The position numbers were made by a program, and so were the translations under genes. The notes under the pieces are model-generated. The model made no database searches, was not told the DNA's origin, and was given only the letters and a program-made list of their open reading frames with translations. This document shows, piece by piece, positions 22,340 through 30,313 of a stretch of 39,255 nt of DNA; the stretch's first letter is position 1; every line of letters starts with the position of its first letter. The stretch is from Candidatus Daviesbacteria bacterium (GTDB taxonomy: Bacteria; Patescibacteriota; Microgenomatia; Daviesbacterales; UBA10151), in assembly GCA_030648645.1 (NCBI GenBank), contig JAUSHL010000006.1:1-39255 (forward strand), in the 5' to 3' direction.

Positions 22340-22681
22340 ATGACAGAATCTAATATTGAAACAATTCAATTTCCCATAGAACCAGGTCATGAAAAAAAGA
22401 CTCTTGATTTTTATCTTCACAGAATTGAATATTTAGCAAAATTACAAAAAAAACTTGAAAAACAATTTGAGCAGTACCCATTCGAGATTTCGTTAATTAA
22501 AATTGCTGGTTTTGAAGCTTATAGAGGTTTAAAAGCTACAGTAAATGTTATTGAAAAACCAAAGAATTTGAGATCAACATCTTCCGGCAGAAAATTTGCA
22601 GAAGAAGCTTTTGAATACTTTGGAATTAAAGTAAATAAAGGAAATCCCTCAATTGATTCGTGCATAAATGACATCAAATAA
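22340..22681 (+). CDS. hypothetical protein, 113 aa
   Basis: Not recognised. MTESNIETIQFPIEPGHEKK is taken as the start because the upstream in-frame extension (from 22301) has no binding site and poor composition. A helical KTLDFYLHRIEYLAKLQKKLEKQFEQYP and a C-terminal GRKFAEEAFEYFGIKVNKG suggest a small helical protein. It sits 30 bases ahead of the DHH gene, possibly in one transcript. Confidence 0.5.
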   Translation: MTESNIETIQFPIEPGHEKKTLDFYLHRIEYLAKLQKKLEKQFEQYPFEISLIKIAGFEAYRGLKATVNVIEKPKNLRSTSSGRKFAEEAFEYFGIKVNKGNPSIDSCINDIK

Positions 22682-22711
22682 AACTCATTTTCTGCTAGAA
22701 TACATAAAGCT

Positions 22712-23797
22712 ATGAAAGATGAAAAGTTTTTAGAAATTATTGATAAAAATGAACTCTCTCCACGGTCTAATGTCCGTGGTTTCGAGTTCTTGTCTGACGA
22801 CAATAAAACTGTTTTAATTATTGCTTCTGATCCTTTGGATTTTGATTGTTTGGGATCAGGTTTAATTTTAAAAAAATATTTGGAATCTTTGGGAAAAATT
22901 GTAACCCTAATGTGGCCTGGGGAAGCAACCCGCGAGGATAGAGATTATTTTAGATTTTTACCTTATTTTAATGAAGTTATTTTTAAAGATACCAGAGAGA
23001 TTTTAAAAAAGAAAAATTTTGATGTTTTAATCTTGGTAGATGGCTCCTCTTTGGTCCAATTTTATGATACTTCTAAAACAATTGATAATCCTCCAGATTT
23101 AAGTATTTATGACACCAGAATTCATATTGATCATCATTTAGATAATGGACAGGTTTTGGGAACCTATACAATCAGAGATGTTGGTGCCAGTGCTGCTACA
23201 AAAATAATTTTGGAAAAAATTGTCCCCCGGGATTTTATTGATGAAAAATTAGCAACTTTGGGATATTCTGCTATTTTGTGGGATACAGGAAATTTTCAGT
23301 GGCAATTTAATGATGGAACTTTGGAAATTGCTGACTTTTTACTGCAAAAGGGTGCAGAGGTAGATTTTTTACTTAATAAACTTTACAGTTCTTATCCAAA
23401 ACTTCGACTGGAAATGCTTTCTTTAGCAATTAAAAATATTGAATATGATGATAAGTTAAAAACATTATTTTTATTTTTGCCATATCAAACATTTCAGGAA
23501 GAAAAATTGGATGAAAATAAATTTAAGGAACTTCGAGAAGTATTTGTTGATGAAATTGCCGGGAAAATTACCGGGTATGACAGGGGGATTTTAATTTATG
23601 AAAAAGAACCCAATAAAATAAAAATTTCAGCCCGAGGCAATAATTTGTATAACAAAATTAATTTACCTAAAATTCTTTCAGAATTGACTCCTCAGGGTGG
23701 AGGACATTTTAATGCTGCCGGAGCAGAAACAAAAGGGGATTTTGAGGAAATTAAAAAAGCCCTTTTAGAAACGATTCAGAAATATCTTCAAAAATAA
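22712..23797 (+). CDS. DHH family phosphoesterase (NrnA-like)
   Basis: A 361-aa protein with a DHH domain and a DHHA1 domain. The N-terminal metal motif is ASDPLDFDCLGSG, further motifs are LVDGSS and HIDHHLDN, and the C-terminal substrate motif is GGGHFNAAGAE. NrnA-like enzymes degrade nanoRNA or pAp, or act on cyclic dinucleotide products. Codons for NELSPRSNVRGFEFLSD near the N-terminus consist of a nested palindrome (22751-22789), in frame and ahead of the catalytic domain. TAGAAT about 10 bases before the ATG may be its -10 box. Confidence 0.85.
   Translation: MKDEKFLEIIDKNELSPRSNVRGFEFLSDDNKTVLIIASDPLDFDCLGSGLILKKYLESLGKIVTLMWPGEATREDRDYFRFLPYFNEVIFKDTREILKKKNFDVLILVDGSSLVQFYDTSKTIDNPPDLSIYDTRIHIDHHLDNGQVLGTYTIRDVGASAATKIILEKIVPRDFIDEKLATLGYSAILWDTGNFQWQFNDGTLEIADFLLQKGAEVDFLLNKLYSSYPKLRLEMLSLAIKNIEYDDKLKTLFLFLPYQTFQEEKLDENKFKELREVFVDEIAGKITGYDRGILIYEKEPNKIKISARGNNLYNKINLPKILSELTPQGGGHFNAAGAETKGDFEEIKKALLETIQKYLQK
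22751..22789. repeat. Nested palindrome in the 5' part of the DHH gene
   Basis: Outer arms GAACTC/GAGTTC, inner arms CCACGG/CCGTGG around TCTAATGT. Length 39 bases, in frame. Confidence 0.75.
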
Positions 23798-23818
23798 TAT
23801 GAGTTCAATTTTCTCTAA

Positions 23819-23915
23819 TGTCATCCCGCACTGGTCCTTCGATACACTCAGGACACTGAGCTTGTCGAATGTGATGCGGGATCTATATAGATTCCGGATC
23901 AAGTCCGGAATGACA
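23819..23915. repeat. GTCATCCC..GGAATGAC paired-hairpin element with inner insertion
   Basis: GTCATCCCGCA, then the inner CTTCGATACACTCAGGAC and ACTGAGCTTGTCGAA, then TGATGCGGGATCTATATAG, ATTCCGGATC, and AAGTCCGGAATGAC. The outer plan is that of the elements at 27789 and 28471. The left hairpin has been enlarged by a CTTCGAC-type repeat. Confidence 0.75.
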
Positions 23916-23926
23916 AAAAATAAGTA

Positions 23927-23955
23927 TTGACATTTATTAGCAGTCTTGATATATT
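23927..23955 (+). promoter_or_regulatory. hrcA promoter
   Basis: TTGACA (23927-23932), a 17-base spacer and TATATT (23950-23955) form a near-consensus housekeeping promoter 38 bases before hrcA. It overlaps the CIRCE-like operator. Confidence 0.75.
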
Positions 23956-23963
23956 ACTGCTAG
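23937..23963. promoter_or_regulatory. CIRCE-like HrcA operator
   Basis: TTAGCAGTC, nine bases, TACTGCTAG. The spacing equals that of the CIRCE element (TTAGCACTC-N9-GAGTGCTAA), and the inner arms TAGCAGT/ACTGCTA are perfectly inverted, but the central bases differ from the classic arms. Its position over the -10 and spacer of the hrcA promoter fits autorepression by HrcA. Confidence 0.75.
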
Positions 23964-23993
23964 TGACGTACCGTTGGGTACATCATTTTTAAT

Positions 23994-24719
23994 ATGTCAG
24001 ATTTATCGGAAAGACAAAAACAACTTCTAAAAGTAATTATTGAACTTTATGTAAAAACCGGTGATCCGGTTTCCTCCGATTTGATTGAAAAAAATTCCAG
24101 TATTGGTGTTTCCCCTGCTACTTTAAGAAATGAGATGGTTAGACTAACTGATTCAGGATTTTTAAAACAGCCTCATACCAGTGCAGGCAGAGTACCAACT
24201 GCTTTGGGTTTCAGATTATATATCGCCGAGCTCATGAAAGAAAAAGAAGTTTCAGTAGTTGATGAAGTTAATTTAAGACAACAGGTTTTGGATGTCAGGA
24301 CAGAATTTAATAAAATGTTGCAGGTTGCCACCAAAGCTTTAGCCCGGAAATGCGGAACTTTGGCAATTTCCTTGCATGACGACGATGTTTTTTACTCCGG
24401 GGCTGCCAGTATTTTAGATTTACCGGAATTTTTTGATATTGATGTCACCCGTTTTGTGTTATCTTTATTTGATGAATGTTCCCTGCTTCATCAGATTTTA
24501 GATCAGGCAAAAGGTGTTGATCCTTTGCATATTATTTTTGGAGAAGAAACAGGCTATGAATACCTAATACCTACCAGTTTTGCTTTTTTAAATTTTGAAA
24601 CAAAATTTGGCAATCAGGGTATAATTGGAGTTATTGGTCCAAATAGATTAAACTTCCCTCTGGTTATACCTTATCTTAGATATGTGGGAAGAGTTTTAAC
24701 AGAAGGGAGCAGTATTTAA
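23994..24719 (+). CDS. hrcA: Heat-inducible transcription repressor HrcA (short form)
   Basis: A 241-aa protein. The winged-helix N-terminus is LSERQKQLLKVIIELYVKTGDPVSSDLIEK and ATLRNEMVRLTDSGFLKQPHTSAGRVPTALGFRLYI, which is diagnostic. The regulatory GAF-like part is cut down compared with the usual 340 aa, but FGEETGYEYLIPTSF and GVIGPNRLNFPLVIPYLRYVG remain. It should bind the operator at 23937 and repress the operon that includes grpE and dnaK. Confidence 0.95.
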   Translation: MSDLSERQKQLLKVIIELYVKTGDPVSSDLIEKNSSIGVSPATLRNEMVRLTDSGFLKQPHTSAGRVPTALGFRLYIAELMKEKEVSVVDEVNLRQQVLDVRTEFNKMLQVATKALARKCGTLAISLHDDDVFYSGAASILDLPEFFDIDVTRFVLSLFDECSLLHQILDQAKGVDPLHIIFGEETGYEYLIPTSFAFLNFETKFGNQGIIGVIGPNRLNFPLVIPYLRYVGRVLTEGSSI

Positions 24720-24863
24720 AAAGGAGTGTAAATTCGAAGCACGAAATCCGAAATCCGAAACAAATTCTAATAAGCAAAATACAAAACTGTTTTGAATTTT
24801 GAAAATTTGAATTTTGAAAATTGTTTCGAGTTTCGATTTTAGAATTTCGAATTTGAATTAATT
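24720..24863. other. Low-complexity hrcA-grpE spacer
   Basis: AAGGAGTG at the left edge, then runs built from GAAATCCGAAATCCGAAAC, GAATTTTGAAAATTTG and TTTCGAGTTTCGATTTTAG. It is AT-rich repeats of GAATTT/TTCGA type, with no gene seen. Confidence 0.6.
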
Positions 24864-25454
24864 ATGAGTAAACAACGAGAAGAATATAAACAACTTGAAG
24901 AGAAAGTTCAAAGCTTAGAAAATGAGTTAAAGAGGGCTGTGGCAGATTATCATAATTTGGAAAAAAGAGTGGCTGAGGGAAGATCAGAGTTAACCAGTTG
25001 GGGAACCAATGAGTTAGTAAAAAAACTTTTACCCGTATTGGATCATTTGGAAAAAGCTCTTGATGGGGTTAATGGGTCAGATGAAAATGCTGGTCAGAAT
25101 GGATGGGTCAAAGGAGTGGAGTTGGCTGTTAAAGAGTTTAAAAATGTTTTACAATCTGAAGGATTGGAAGAGATAGTGGTTGAGGGAAATTTTAATCCTG
25201 CACTACAAGAAGCGGTAGATACAAAAGAGCCCTCCTCCGCTGAAGCTTCGGAGGGTAAAGGAGAAAATGGTATTTTAGAAATTGTCCAAAAGGGGTATAC
25301 TATGAATGGTAAAATATTAAGACCAGCCAGAGTCGTGGTTGGAAAGAAGAATGTCATTGCGAGCGAAGCGAAGCAATCTGGTTTGGAAGAGGAAGAGATT
25401 GCCACGTCGCCTTCGGCTCCTCGCAATGACGAAGCAGAAGAGGAGAGTAAATAA
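24864..25454 (+). CDS. grpE: Nucleotide exchange factor GrpE with repeat-derived tail
   Basis: A 196-aa protein. An N-terminal coiled coil ([34 protein letters not shown]) is followed by a beta domain ending [24 protein letters not shown], all typical of GrpE, the ADP release factor of Dna[11 protein letters not shown] (25234-25254) is a CCTCCG/CGGAGG palindrome in frame. The last 30 or so residues, [20 protein letters not shown] and onwards, are a translated GTCATTGCGAG element (25351-25433) that replaces the normal C-terminus. The stop is one base before the dnaK start. Confidence 0.93.
   Translation: MSKQREEYKQLEEKVQSLENELKRAVADYHNLEKRVAEGRSELTSWGTNELVKKLLPVLDHLEKALDGVNGSDENAGQNGWVKGVELAVKEFKNVLQSEGLEEIVVEGNFNPALQEAVDTKEPSSAEASEGKGENGILEIVQKGYTMNGKILRPARVVVGKKNVIASEAKQSGLEEEEIATSPSAPRNDEAEEESK
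25351..25433. repeat. GTCATTGCGAG-type element at the end of grpE
   Basis: GTCATTGCGAGCGAAGCG at the left and CTCCTCGCAATGACG at the right. It is a compact relative of the elements at 2398, 19013 and 39131. Confidence 0.85.
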
Positions 25455-25455
25455 T

Positions 25456-27372
25456 ATGTCAAAAATTATTGGAATTGATTTAGGAACAACAAATTCATGT
25501 GTAGCAGTAATGGAGGGTGGAAAACCTAAAGTTATTCACAGTGCTGAGGGAGAAAATACTATTCCTTCTGTAGTGAACCCCAATAAAAATATTGTGGGAA
25601 GAGTTGCCAAGAGACAGGCTGTGGTAAATCCCAAAGAAACAATTTTTTCTATTAAGAGACTGATGGGTCGAAAGTTTTCTGATCCTGAGGTACAAAGAGA
25701 TATTAAATGGCTTCCTTATGATATTAAAGAAGGTAAAAATGGTATGGCAGTTGTGTCTGTGGAAGGTCATGATTATACCCCACAGGAAATCTCAGCTATG
25801 ATTTTACAAAAAATTAAAGTTGATGCAGAATCCTATTTAGGAGAAAAAGTTACTGATGCTGTAATTACTGTTCCTGCTTATTTTGATGATGCCGGCAGAC
25901 AGGCTACCAAACAGGCCGGAGAAATTGCCGGATTAAATGTGCAAAGAATAATTAATGAACCAACTGCAGCCGCACTGGCTTATGGACTGGAAAAACAAAA
26001 TGCTCATACCATTGCTGTCTATGATTTGGGTGGTGGAACTTTTGATATTTCCATTTTAGACTTGGGTGAGGGAGTATTTGAGGTTAAATCCACCAATGGT
26101 GATACACACTTAGGTGGAGATGATTTTGATCAAAAAATTCTTGATTATTTTATTGATGAGTTCAAGAAACAACAGGGGGTTGATCTAAAATCAGACAGAC
26201 AGGCTTTACAAAGACTTCGAGATGCTGCAGAAAAAGCTAAAGTGGAGCTTTCCTCTTCCATGGAAGCAGATATTTCTTTACCATTTATTACTGCAGATTC
26301 TGCTGGCCCTAAACATTTGGAAATGAAATTATCCAGAGCAAAACTCGAATCTTTGGTCAAAGATTTAATTGATAAAAGCTTTGATGCTGTAAAATCTGCT
26401 CTGAAAGATGCCAAAATTGATGCCAAAGGGGTGGATGAAGTTATTTTGGTTGGAGGAATGACCAGAATGCCGGCAGTGCAGAAAGCAGTGCAGGATTTCT
26501 TTGGCAAAGAACCACACAAAGGAATTAATCCGGATGAAGTGGTGGCTGTTGGGGCTGCAATTCAAGGAGGAGTTTTGGGTGGAGAGGTTAAATCGGTACT
26601 TTTATTGGATGTAACTCCTTTGACTTTGGGACTGGAAACTTTGGGAGGAGTCAGGACTCCTTTAATTTCCAGAAATTCTACTATTCCAACTTCAAAGACA
26701 GAAGTGTTCTCAACCGCTGCTGATAATCAAACTCAGGTGGAAATTAATGTATTGCAAGGGGAACGAGAAATGGCAACTGATAATAAAACATTAGGCAGAT
26801 TTGTTTTGGATGGAATTCCATCCTCACCCCGAGGTGTGCCCCAAATTGAAGTTACTTTTGATATTGATGCCAATGGTATCTTAAATGTCTCGGCCAAAGA
26901 TAAAGCCACCGGTAAAGAACAGAAAATTACTATTACTGGATCAACCGGTTTATCGAAAGAAGAGGCAGCCAGAATGGCGAAAGAAGCAGAGGCTCACGCT
27001 GAAGAAGACCGCAAGAAAAAAGAGGAAATTGATGTTAAAAATCAGGCGGATACTCTGGTTTACACCACGGAAAGATCGCTAAAAGATGCCGGAGATAAAG
27101 TTTCAGCTGAAGTTAGAACTGATGTTGAACAGAAATTAAATGATCTGAAAAGTGTTATCCAAACGGCATCGGTAGAAGATTTAAAGCCAAAAATAGAGGC
27201 ACTTTCTGAGGCAGTTCAGAAAATTGGTGCAGCCATGTATAATCAGCCAGGCGGACAACCGGAACCTGAAATCAAACCCGAAGAAGAGGTGGAAGCTCAT
27301 GAAGAAGAAGGGCAAATAGATACTAAGCAAGCAGTTGAGGGAGAGGTAGTAGAGGACAAAAATAGTAAGTAA
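25456..27372 (+). CDS. dnaK: Chaperone protein DnaK (Hsp70)
   Basis: A 638-aa Hsp70. ATPase motifs: [47 protein letters not shown] and [14 protein letters not shown]. The substrate-binding domain has [12 protein letters not shown], and the lid region is followed by a Glu-rich tail. The start is at 25456, one base after grpE; the in-frame upstream extension is only repeat DNA in another frame of grpE. Length and motifs are normal. It is followed by a strong terminator, so dnaJ is not in this transcript. Confidence 0.97.
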   Translation: MSKIIGIDLGTTNSCVAVMEGGKPKVIHSAEGENTIPSVVNPNKNIVGRVAKRQAVVNPKETIFSIKRLMGRKFSDPEVQRDIKWLPYDIKEGKNGMAVVSVEGHDYTPQEISAMILQKIKVDAESYLGEKVTDAVITVPAYFDDAGRQATKQAGEIAGLNVQRIINEPTAAALAYGLEKQNAHTIAVYDLGGGTFDISILDLGEGVFEVKSTNGDTHLGGDDFDQKILDYFIDEFKKQQGVDLKSDRQALQRLRDAAEKAKVELSSSMEADISLPFITADSAGPKHLEMKLSRAKLESLVKDLIDKSFDAVKSALKDAKIDAKGVDEVILVGGMTRMPAVQKAVQDFFGKEPHKGINPDEVVAVGAAIQGGVLGGEVKSVLLLDVTPLTLGLETLGGVRTPLISRNSTIPTSKTEVFSTAADNQTQVEINVLQGEREMATDNKTLGRFVLDGIPSSPRGVPQIEVTFDIDANGILNVSAKDKATGKEQKITITGSTGLSKEEAARMAKEAEAHAEEDRKKKEEIDVKNQADTLVYTTERSLKDAGDKVSAEVRTDVEQKLNDLKSVIQTASVEDLKPKIEALSEAVQKIGAAMYNQPGGQPEPEIKPEEEVEAHEEEGQIDTKQAVEGEVVEDKNSK

Positions 27373-27393
27373 ACACGGAATATAAATAAACCT

Positions 27394-27436
27394 ATTAGGC
27401 CTCGGGAGACCCGAAAAAATCGGGCAAGCCGGGGCT
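27394..27436 (+). terminator. Rho-independent terminator after dnaK
   Basis: AGGCCTCGG pairs with CCGGGGCTT (two G-U pairs) and an inner CCCGA/TCGGG hairpin lies within, followed by TTTTTAAATT. It ends the hrcA-grpE-dnaK transcript. Confidence 0.75.
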
Positions 27437-27454
27437 TTTTAAATTATAATTGTA

Positions 27455-27483
27455 ATGTCATTCCCGCGTAGGCGGGAATCCAG
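27455..27483. repeat. Half element GTCATTCCCGCG..GCGGGAATCC
   Basis: A single hairpin CATTCCCGC/GCGGGAATC of the type seen paired at 27789 and 28471. It lies just before the GIY-YIG start and creates a false upstream in-frame start. Confidence 0.8.
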
Positions 27484-27487
27484 GAAA

Positions 27488-27769
27488 ATGTATTACGTCT
27501 ATATATTATCTAGCAAAAGAAATGGAACTTTATATATAGGAGTAACTAATAATTTAATAAGAAGAGCTTATGAGCATAAAAACGATTTAGTGGAAGGTTT
27601 TACAAAAAAATATGGAGTTCATGATTTGGTTTATTTTGAGTCATGTCAAGATGTAACAGAGGCGATTATTAGAGAGAAACAGATGAAGAAATGGAAAAGA
27701 CAATGGAAAATACAACTTATAGAAAAACAAAATCCAACATGGAAAGATTTATATGCTGAAATTGTATAA
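27488..27769 (+). CDS. GIY-YIG domain endonuclease (YhbQ-like)
   Basis: A 93-aa protein. MYYVYILSSKRNGTLYIGVTNNLIRRAYEHKND carries the GIY-YIG variant YVYIL..LYIGVT and the conserved Arg; the C-terminal part IIREKQMKKWKRQWKIQLIEKQNPTWKDLY matches short stand-alone members. The family nicks DNA, but the roles of these solitary proteins are mostly unknown. The start at 27488 is chosen because everything upstream in frame is a repeat (MSFPRRRESR). It separates dnaK from dnaJ. Confidence 0.9.
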   Translation: MYYVYILSSKRNGTLYIGVTNNLIRRAYEHKNDLVEGFTKKYGVHDLVYFESCQDVTEAIIREKQMKKWKRQWKIQLIEKQNPTWKDLYAEIV

Positions 27770-27788
27770 TAAATATTTACTATATTTG

Positions 27789-27857
27789 TCATTCCTGCGG
27801 AAGCAGGAATCTATATCAATAATTATTTGTATGGATTCCGTGTCAAGCACGGAATGA
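27789..27857. repeat. Paired-hairpin element GTCATTCC..GGAATGAC, copy 2
   Basis: CATTCCTGCGGAAGCAGGAATC, a linker with TATTTG, ATTCCGTGTCAAGCACGGAAT. The outer GTCATTCC and GGAATGAC are inverted. The copy at 28471-28538 has a changed second hairpin. Confidence 0.85.
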
Positions 27858-27882
27858 CAAGAAAGTATCCAACGGGAGTATT

Positions 27883-28440
27883 ATGGAAAATTTGATTAAT
27901 GAAAATTTAAGAGGATTTGAAATTAAACTGATGACTAAACCAGGAGTCTTTTTCCTGAAAGGAGTAGATTCAGGAAGTCGTCTTCTTATAGACAATTTAG
28001 AAGTAAAAGATGGAACTATGATTTGTGATTTAGGGACTGGGGCTGGGATAATTGGTGTAGTTTGTGCCAAACTTAATCCAGCGGGGCATGTACACATGCT
28101 GGGAGATCATTTAAGTTCGTCGGAATTAGCTAAAAAAAACATTGAACTGAACAATTTAAAAAATGCTGAAGTTTATTTAAGTGACTTATTTTCAGCGGTA
28201 GAAGAGAGAACATATCATCTAATTGTCTCCAACCCCCCTCAACATTTAGGAAATGATTTTTTAGATGAGACAACCAAAGAATGTTTTAAACATCTTAAAT
28301 TTGAAGGAGAGGTTTATTAGGTGGTTCAAAAACATGTTAAGCCATTTGCTGTCAAATTGTTTGAAAAACATTTTGGGGGAGTTGTAACGGTGGCGATGGG
28401 GGGGGAACACGTGGTATTGAAAGGTAAAAAAGTAAATTAA
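27883..28440 (+). pseudogene. RsmC-like methyltransferase broken by one TAG codon
   Basis: The reading frame gives a class I methyltransferase (ICDLGTGAGIIGVVCAKLNP, then LIVSNPPQHLG, the NPP motif of RsmC/PrmC-like N-methyltransferases) up to an in-frame TAG at 28318-28320. After it the same frame stays protein-like for 39 more codons: VVQKHVKPFAVKLFEKHFGG and VVTVAMGGEHVVLKGKK. The family typically has GGxxWxVxxxH here, so the stop most likely replaced a Trp codon (TGG to TAG). This is a recent nonsense mutation, a base error, or a read-through site. Nothing suggests that TAG is recoded elsewhere here. Confidence 0.75.
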
Positions 28441-28470
28441 TAAAATGTATAATGGATACTTACTATATTT

Positions 28471-28538
28471 GTCATTCCTGCGGAAGCAGGAATCTAGGCG
28501 GATTATTTATATAGATTCCCGATTAGATCGGGAATGAC
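28471..28538. repeat. Paired-hairpin element GTCATTCC..GGAATGAC, copy 3
   Basis: CATTCCTGCGGAAGCAGGAATC is identical to copy 2 in the left hairpin, while the right hairpin reads GATTCCCGATTAGATCGGGAATGAC. It stands 24 bases before dnaJ, as copy 2 stands 25 bases before the methyltransferase. Confidence 0.85.
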
Positions 28539-28562
28539 AGAAAAGTATATGACAGGAATATT

Positions 28563-29462
28563 ATGGCAAATAAAAAAGATTTTTATGAAATTTTAGGGGT
28601 CACTAAATCTGCATCTGATGCAGAGATTAAAAGTGCCTATCGAAAGTTAGCCAGATCTCATCATCCTGATATAGATAAATCAGCCGGTGCTGCGGATAAA
28701 TTTAAGGAAATTTCAGAAGCTTATCAGGTTTTGTCGGATCCGGGAAAAAGAAAAACTTATGATCAGTTTGGAGCAGATGCTTTTTCTCCGGGTAGTGGTG
28801 GTGGAGGCGGTGGAAATCCTTTTGCCGGAGGAGGATTTAGAAATTACTCATATTCAACCTCTTCGGGAAATCCCTTTTCCGGTTTTGAAGATCCTTTTGA
28901 TTTATTTGAACAAATTTTTGGAGGAGGTAATCCATTTTCCGGTTTTGGTGGAGGTCAAGCATATAAAAGAACTCCCACTTATCAATTAGAATTATCTTTT
29001 GAAGAAGCTGTTCATGGTACCTCCAAAGAAGTACAAATCCCGGGAGAAAGTGGTAGAAGTAAAAAAATGAATCTAAAAATTCCGGCTGGTGTGGATAATG
29101 GAACCAAAATGAGGTTTGAGGGTATGGATATTGTGTTTAGAGTTAAAAGACATCATGAATTTTTAAGAGAAGGATCGGATATTTTTTCAGAAATTAATTT
29201 ATCTATTCCTCAGATTGTTTTAGGGGATGTGGTAGAGGTGGAAACTGTTTGGGGAAAAGTTAATTTAAAAGTTTCAACTGGAACTGAACCTGGATCATTA
29301 ATAAGAATCAAAGACAAAGGAGCTCCAAATTTACAAAGAGCTGGTAAAGGTGATCATTATGTGAGAGTAAAATTAGAGGTTCCTAAAAAATTATCAACGG
29401 AAGAAAAATCTCTCTATGAAAAATTATTATCTTTAAAATCCCACAAAAAATCCTGGTTTTAA
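28563..29462 (+). CDS. dnaJ: DnaJ family co-chaperone without zinc fingers (CbpA type)
   Basis: A 299-aa protein. The J domain (residues 5-70) has the HPD motif in ARSHHPDIDK. A Gly/Phe-rich linker spans about 76-130. The C-terminal peptide-binding domains are present (TYQLELSFEEAVHGTSKEVQI, FRVKRHHEFLREGSDIFSEINLSIPQIVLG). The four CxxCxGxG repeats of classic DnaJ are absent, so this is a type B protein. It stimulates DnaK ATPase. It is not contiguous with dnaK. Its last 26 bases (29437-29462) recur almost exactly at 30314-30338. Confidence 0.93.
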   Translation: MANKKDFYEILGVTKSASDAEIKSAYRKLARSHHPDIDKSAGAADKFKEISEAYQVLSDPGKRKTYDQFGADAFSPGSGGGGGGNPFAGGGFRNYSYSTSSGNPFSGFEDPFDLFEQIFGGGNPFSGFGGGQAYKRTPTYQLELSFEEAVHGTSKEVQIPGESGRSKKMNLKIPAGVDNGTKMRFEGMDIVFRVKRHHEFLREGSDIFSEINLSIPQIVLGDVVEVETVWGKVNLKVSTGTEPGSLIRIKDKGAPNLQRAGKGDHYVRVKLEVPKKLSTEEKSLYEKLLSLKSHKKSWF

Positions 29463-29558
29463 AAGTTTGTAGTCTTAGGTCTGAATATCACAAGAGTTAT
29501 CACATAAATCACCAATAATATTAACTCTAACCCTTGAGAATATCACACCCTTGTGAGA

Positions 29559-29583
29559 ATATCACACCCTTGGGGTGTGATAT
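29559..29583. repeat. REP palindrome copy 3, left flank of the Y1 transposase
   Basis: Arms ATATCACACCC and GGGTGTGATAT around TTG. A half copy (TATCACACCC) precedes it at 29541. Confidence 0.9.
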
Positions 29584-29618
29584 GATATTGAGGATGTGAT
29601 GTTCAATGTGGTGTCCAA

Positions 29619-30269
29619 TTAATCTTCAGGATCAAGTAAGCTATGTTTGAAGTGTTCTAGTTCTCTGCCATAATCTTCATTACCACTGACAAATTCTTTA
29701 TAATCGTTTGCATCTTTAAAAGATCTTAAAATAATTTCACTATTACATAATTTATCTTTAGTTAAGCCAATATAATGTGGATAAGAAGAATAAGGATAAT
29801 CTTCTAAATTATTAGTTATTTCAGAAGTATAAGGATTTAAATGAATATAACGGGAAACATGCATAAATTGAACGTCTGTTTCTATCGGTACCGCCTTAAA
29901 TGTTCCTTGGAATAAATGTCCAACTCGTTTGTGCTTTGTATTGTAATATTTAGTATAGCTATTGATTACCTTACCTAAAAATTCTGTGATTCCATTATCT
30001 TTTAGTTGTTTTATGAGGAGATGGAAATGATTAGGCATAAGGCAATAACAAATTATCTCAACAATCTTTGGATTAAGATTAAAGTCATTCATCTTAAAAC
30101 GATCTTTTGTGGAAAATTTTGGCTTAGGACCTGCAAATTGATAATAATAAAGTGTGTGTAAAAATCTTTGATAATCTCGTTCACTGGAGAAAATAATGCG
30201 TTTTTCCACACCTCGGTTGAAAATATGATAGTAACCATCACTCACAAAAGGTTCAGTTCTACATGGCAT
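29619..30269 (-). CDS. REP-associated tyrosine transposase (RAYT, Y1_Tnp/HUH)
   Basis: A 216-aa protein. YHIFNRGVEKRIIF opens the fold, CYCLMPNHFHLLIKQ carries the HUH pair, and SYTKYYNTKHKRVGHLFQGTFKAVPIE carries the candidate catalytic Tyr. SRYIHLNP and YPYSSY are further RAYT signatures. Such enzymes cut and join single-stranded REP hairpins. The gene is bracketed by identical REP palindromes (29559-29583 and 30279-30303), which is how RAYT genes usually sit with the repeats they act on. It lies just after dnaJ and is convergent with it. Confidence 0.93.
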   Translation of the reverse strand: MPCRTEPFVSDGYYHIFNRGVEKRIIFSSERDYQRFLHTLYYYQFAGPKPKFSTKDRFKMNDFNLNPKIVEIICYCLMPNHFHLLIKQLKDNGITEFLGKVINSYTKYYNTKHKRVGHLFQGTFKAVPIETDVQFMHVSRYIHLNPYTSEITNNLEDYPYSSYPHYIGLTKDKLCNSEIILRSFKDANDYKEFVSGNEDYGRELEHFKHSLLDPED

Positions 30270-30278
30270 GATTTAATC

Positions 30279-30303
30279 ATATCACACCCTTGGGGTGTGA
30301 TAT
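30279..30303. repeat. REP palindrome copy 4, right flank of the Y1 transposase
   Basis: Same 25-base palindrome as copy 3, 10 bases from the transposase start codon, so it also overlaps the likely promoter region and could serve in autoregulation. Confidence 0.9.
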
Positions 30304-30313
30304 TGGATCCCTC

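Noticed and set aside
25094-25462. Open frame on the minus strand across grpE
   Set aside because: Antisense to grpE and its repeat tail, with repeat-type residues [12 protein letters not shown]; no independent evidence for a gene.
26818-26845. CACCCCGAGGTGTG in dnaK looks like one of the palindromes
   Set aside because: It encodes [16 protein letters not shown], which is conserved in DnaK generally, so the resemblance is most likely chance.
28318-28320. Reassignment of TAG as a sense codon
   Set aside because: The IS transposase and the S20-side genes end normally with stop codons, and no other well-conserved gene has an internal TAG, so a single mutation is simpler.
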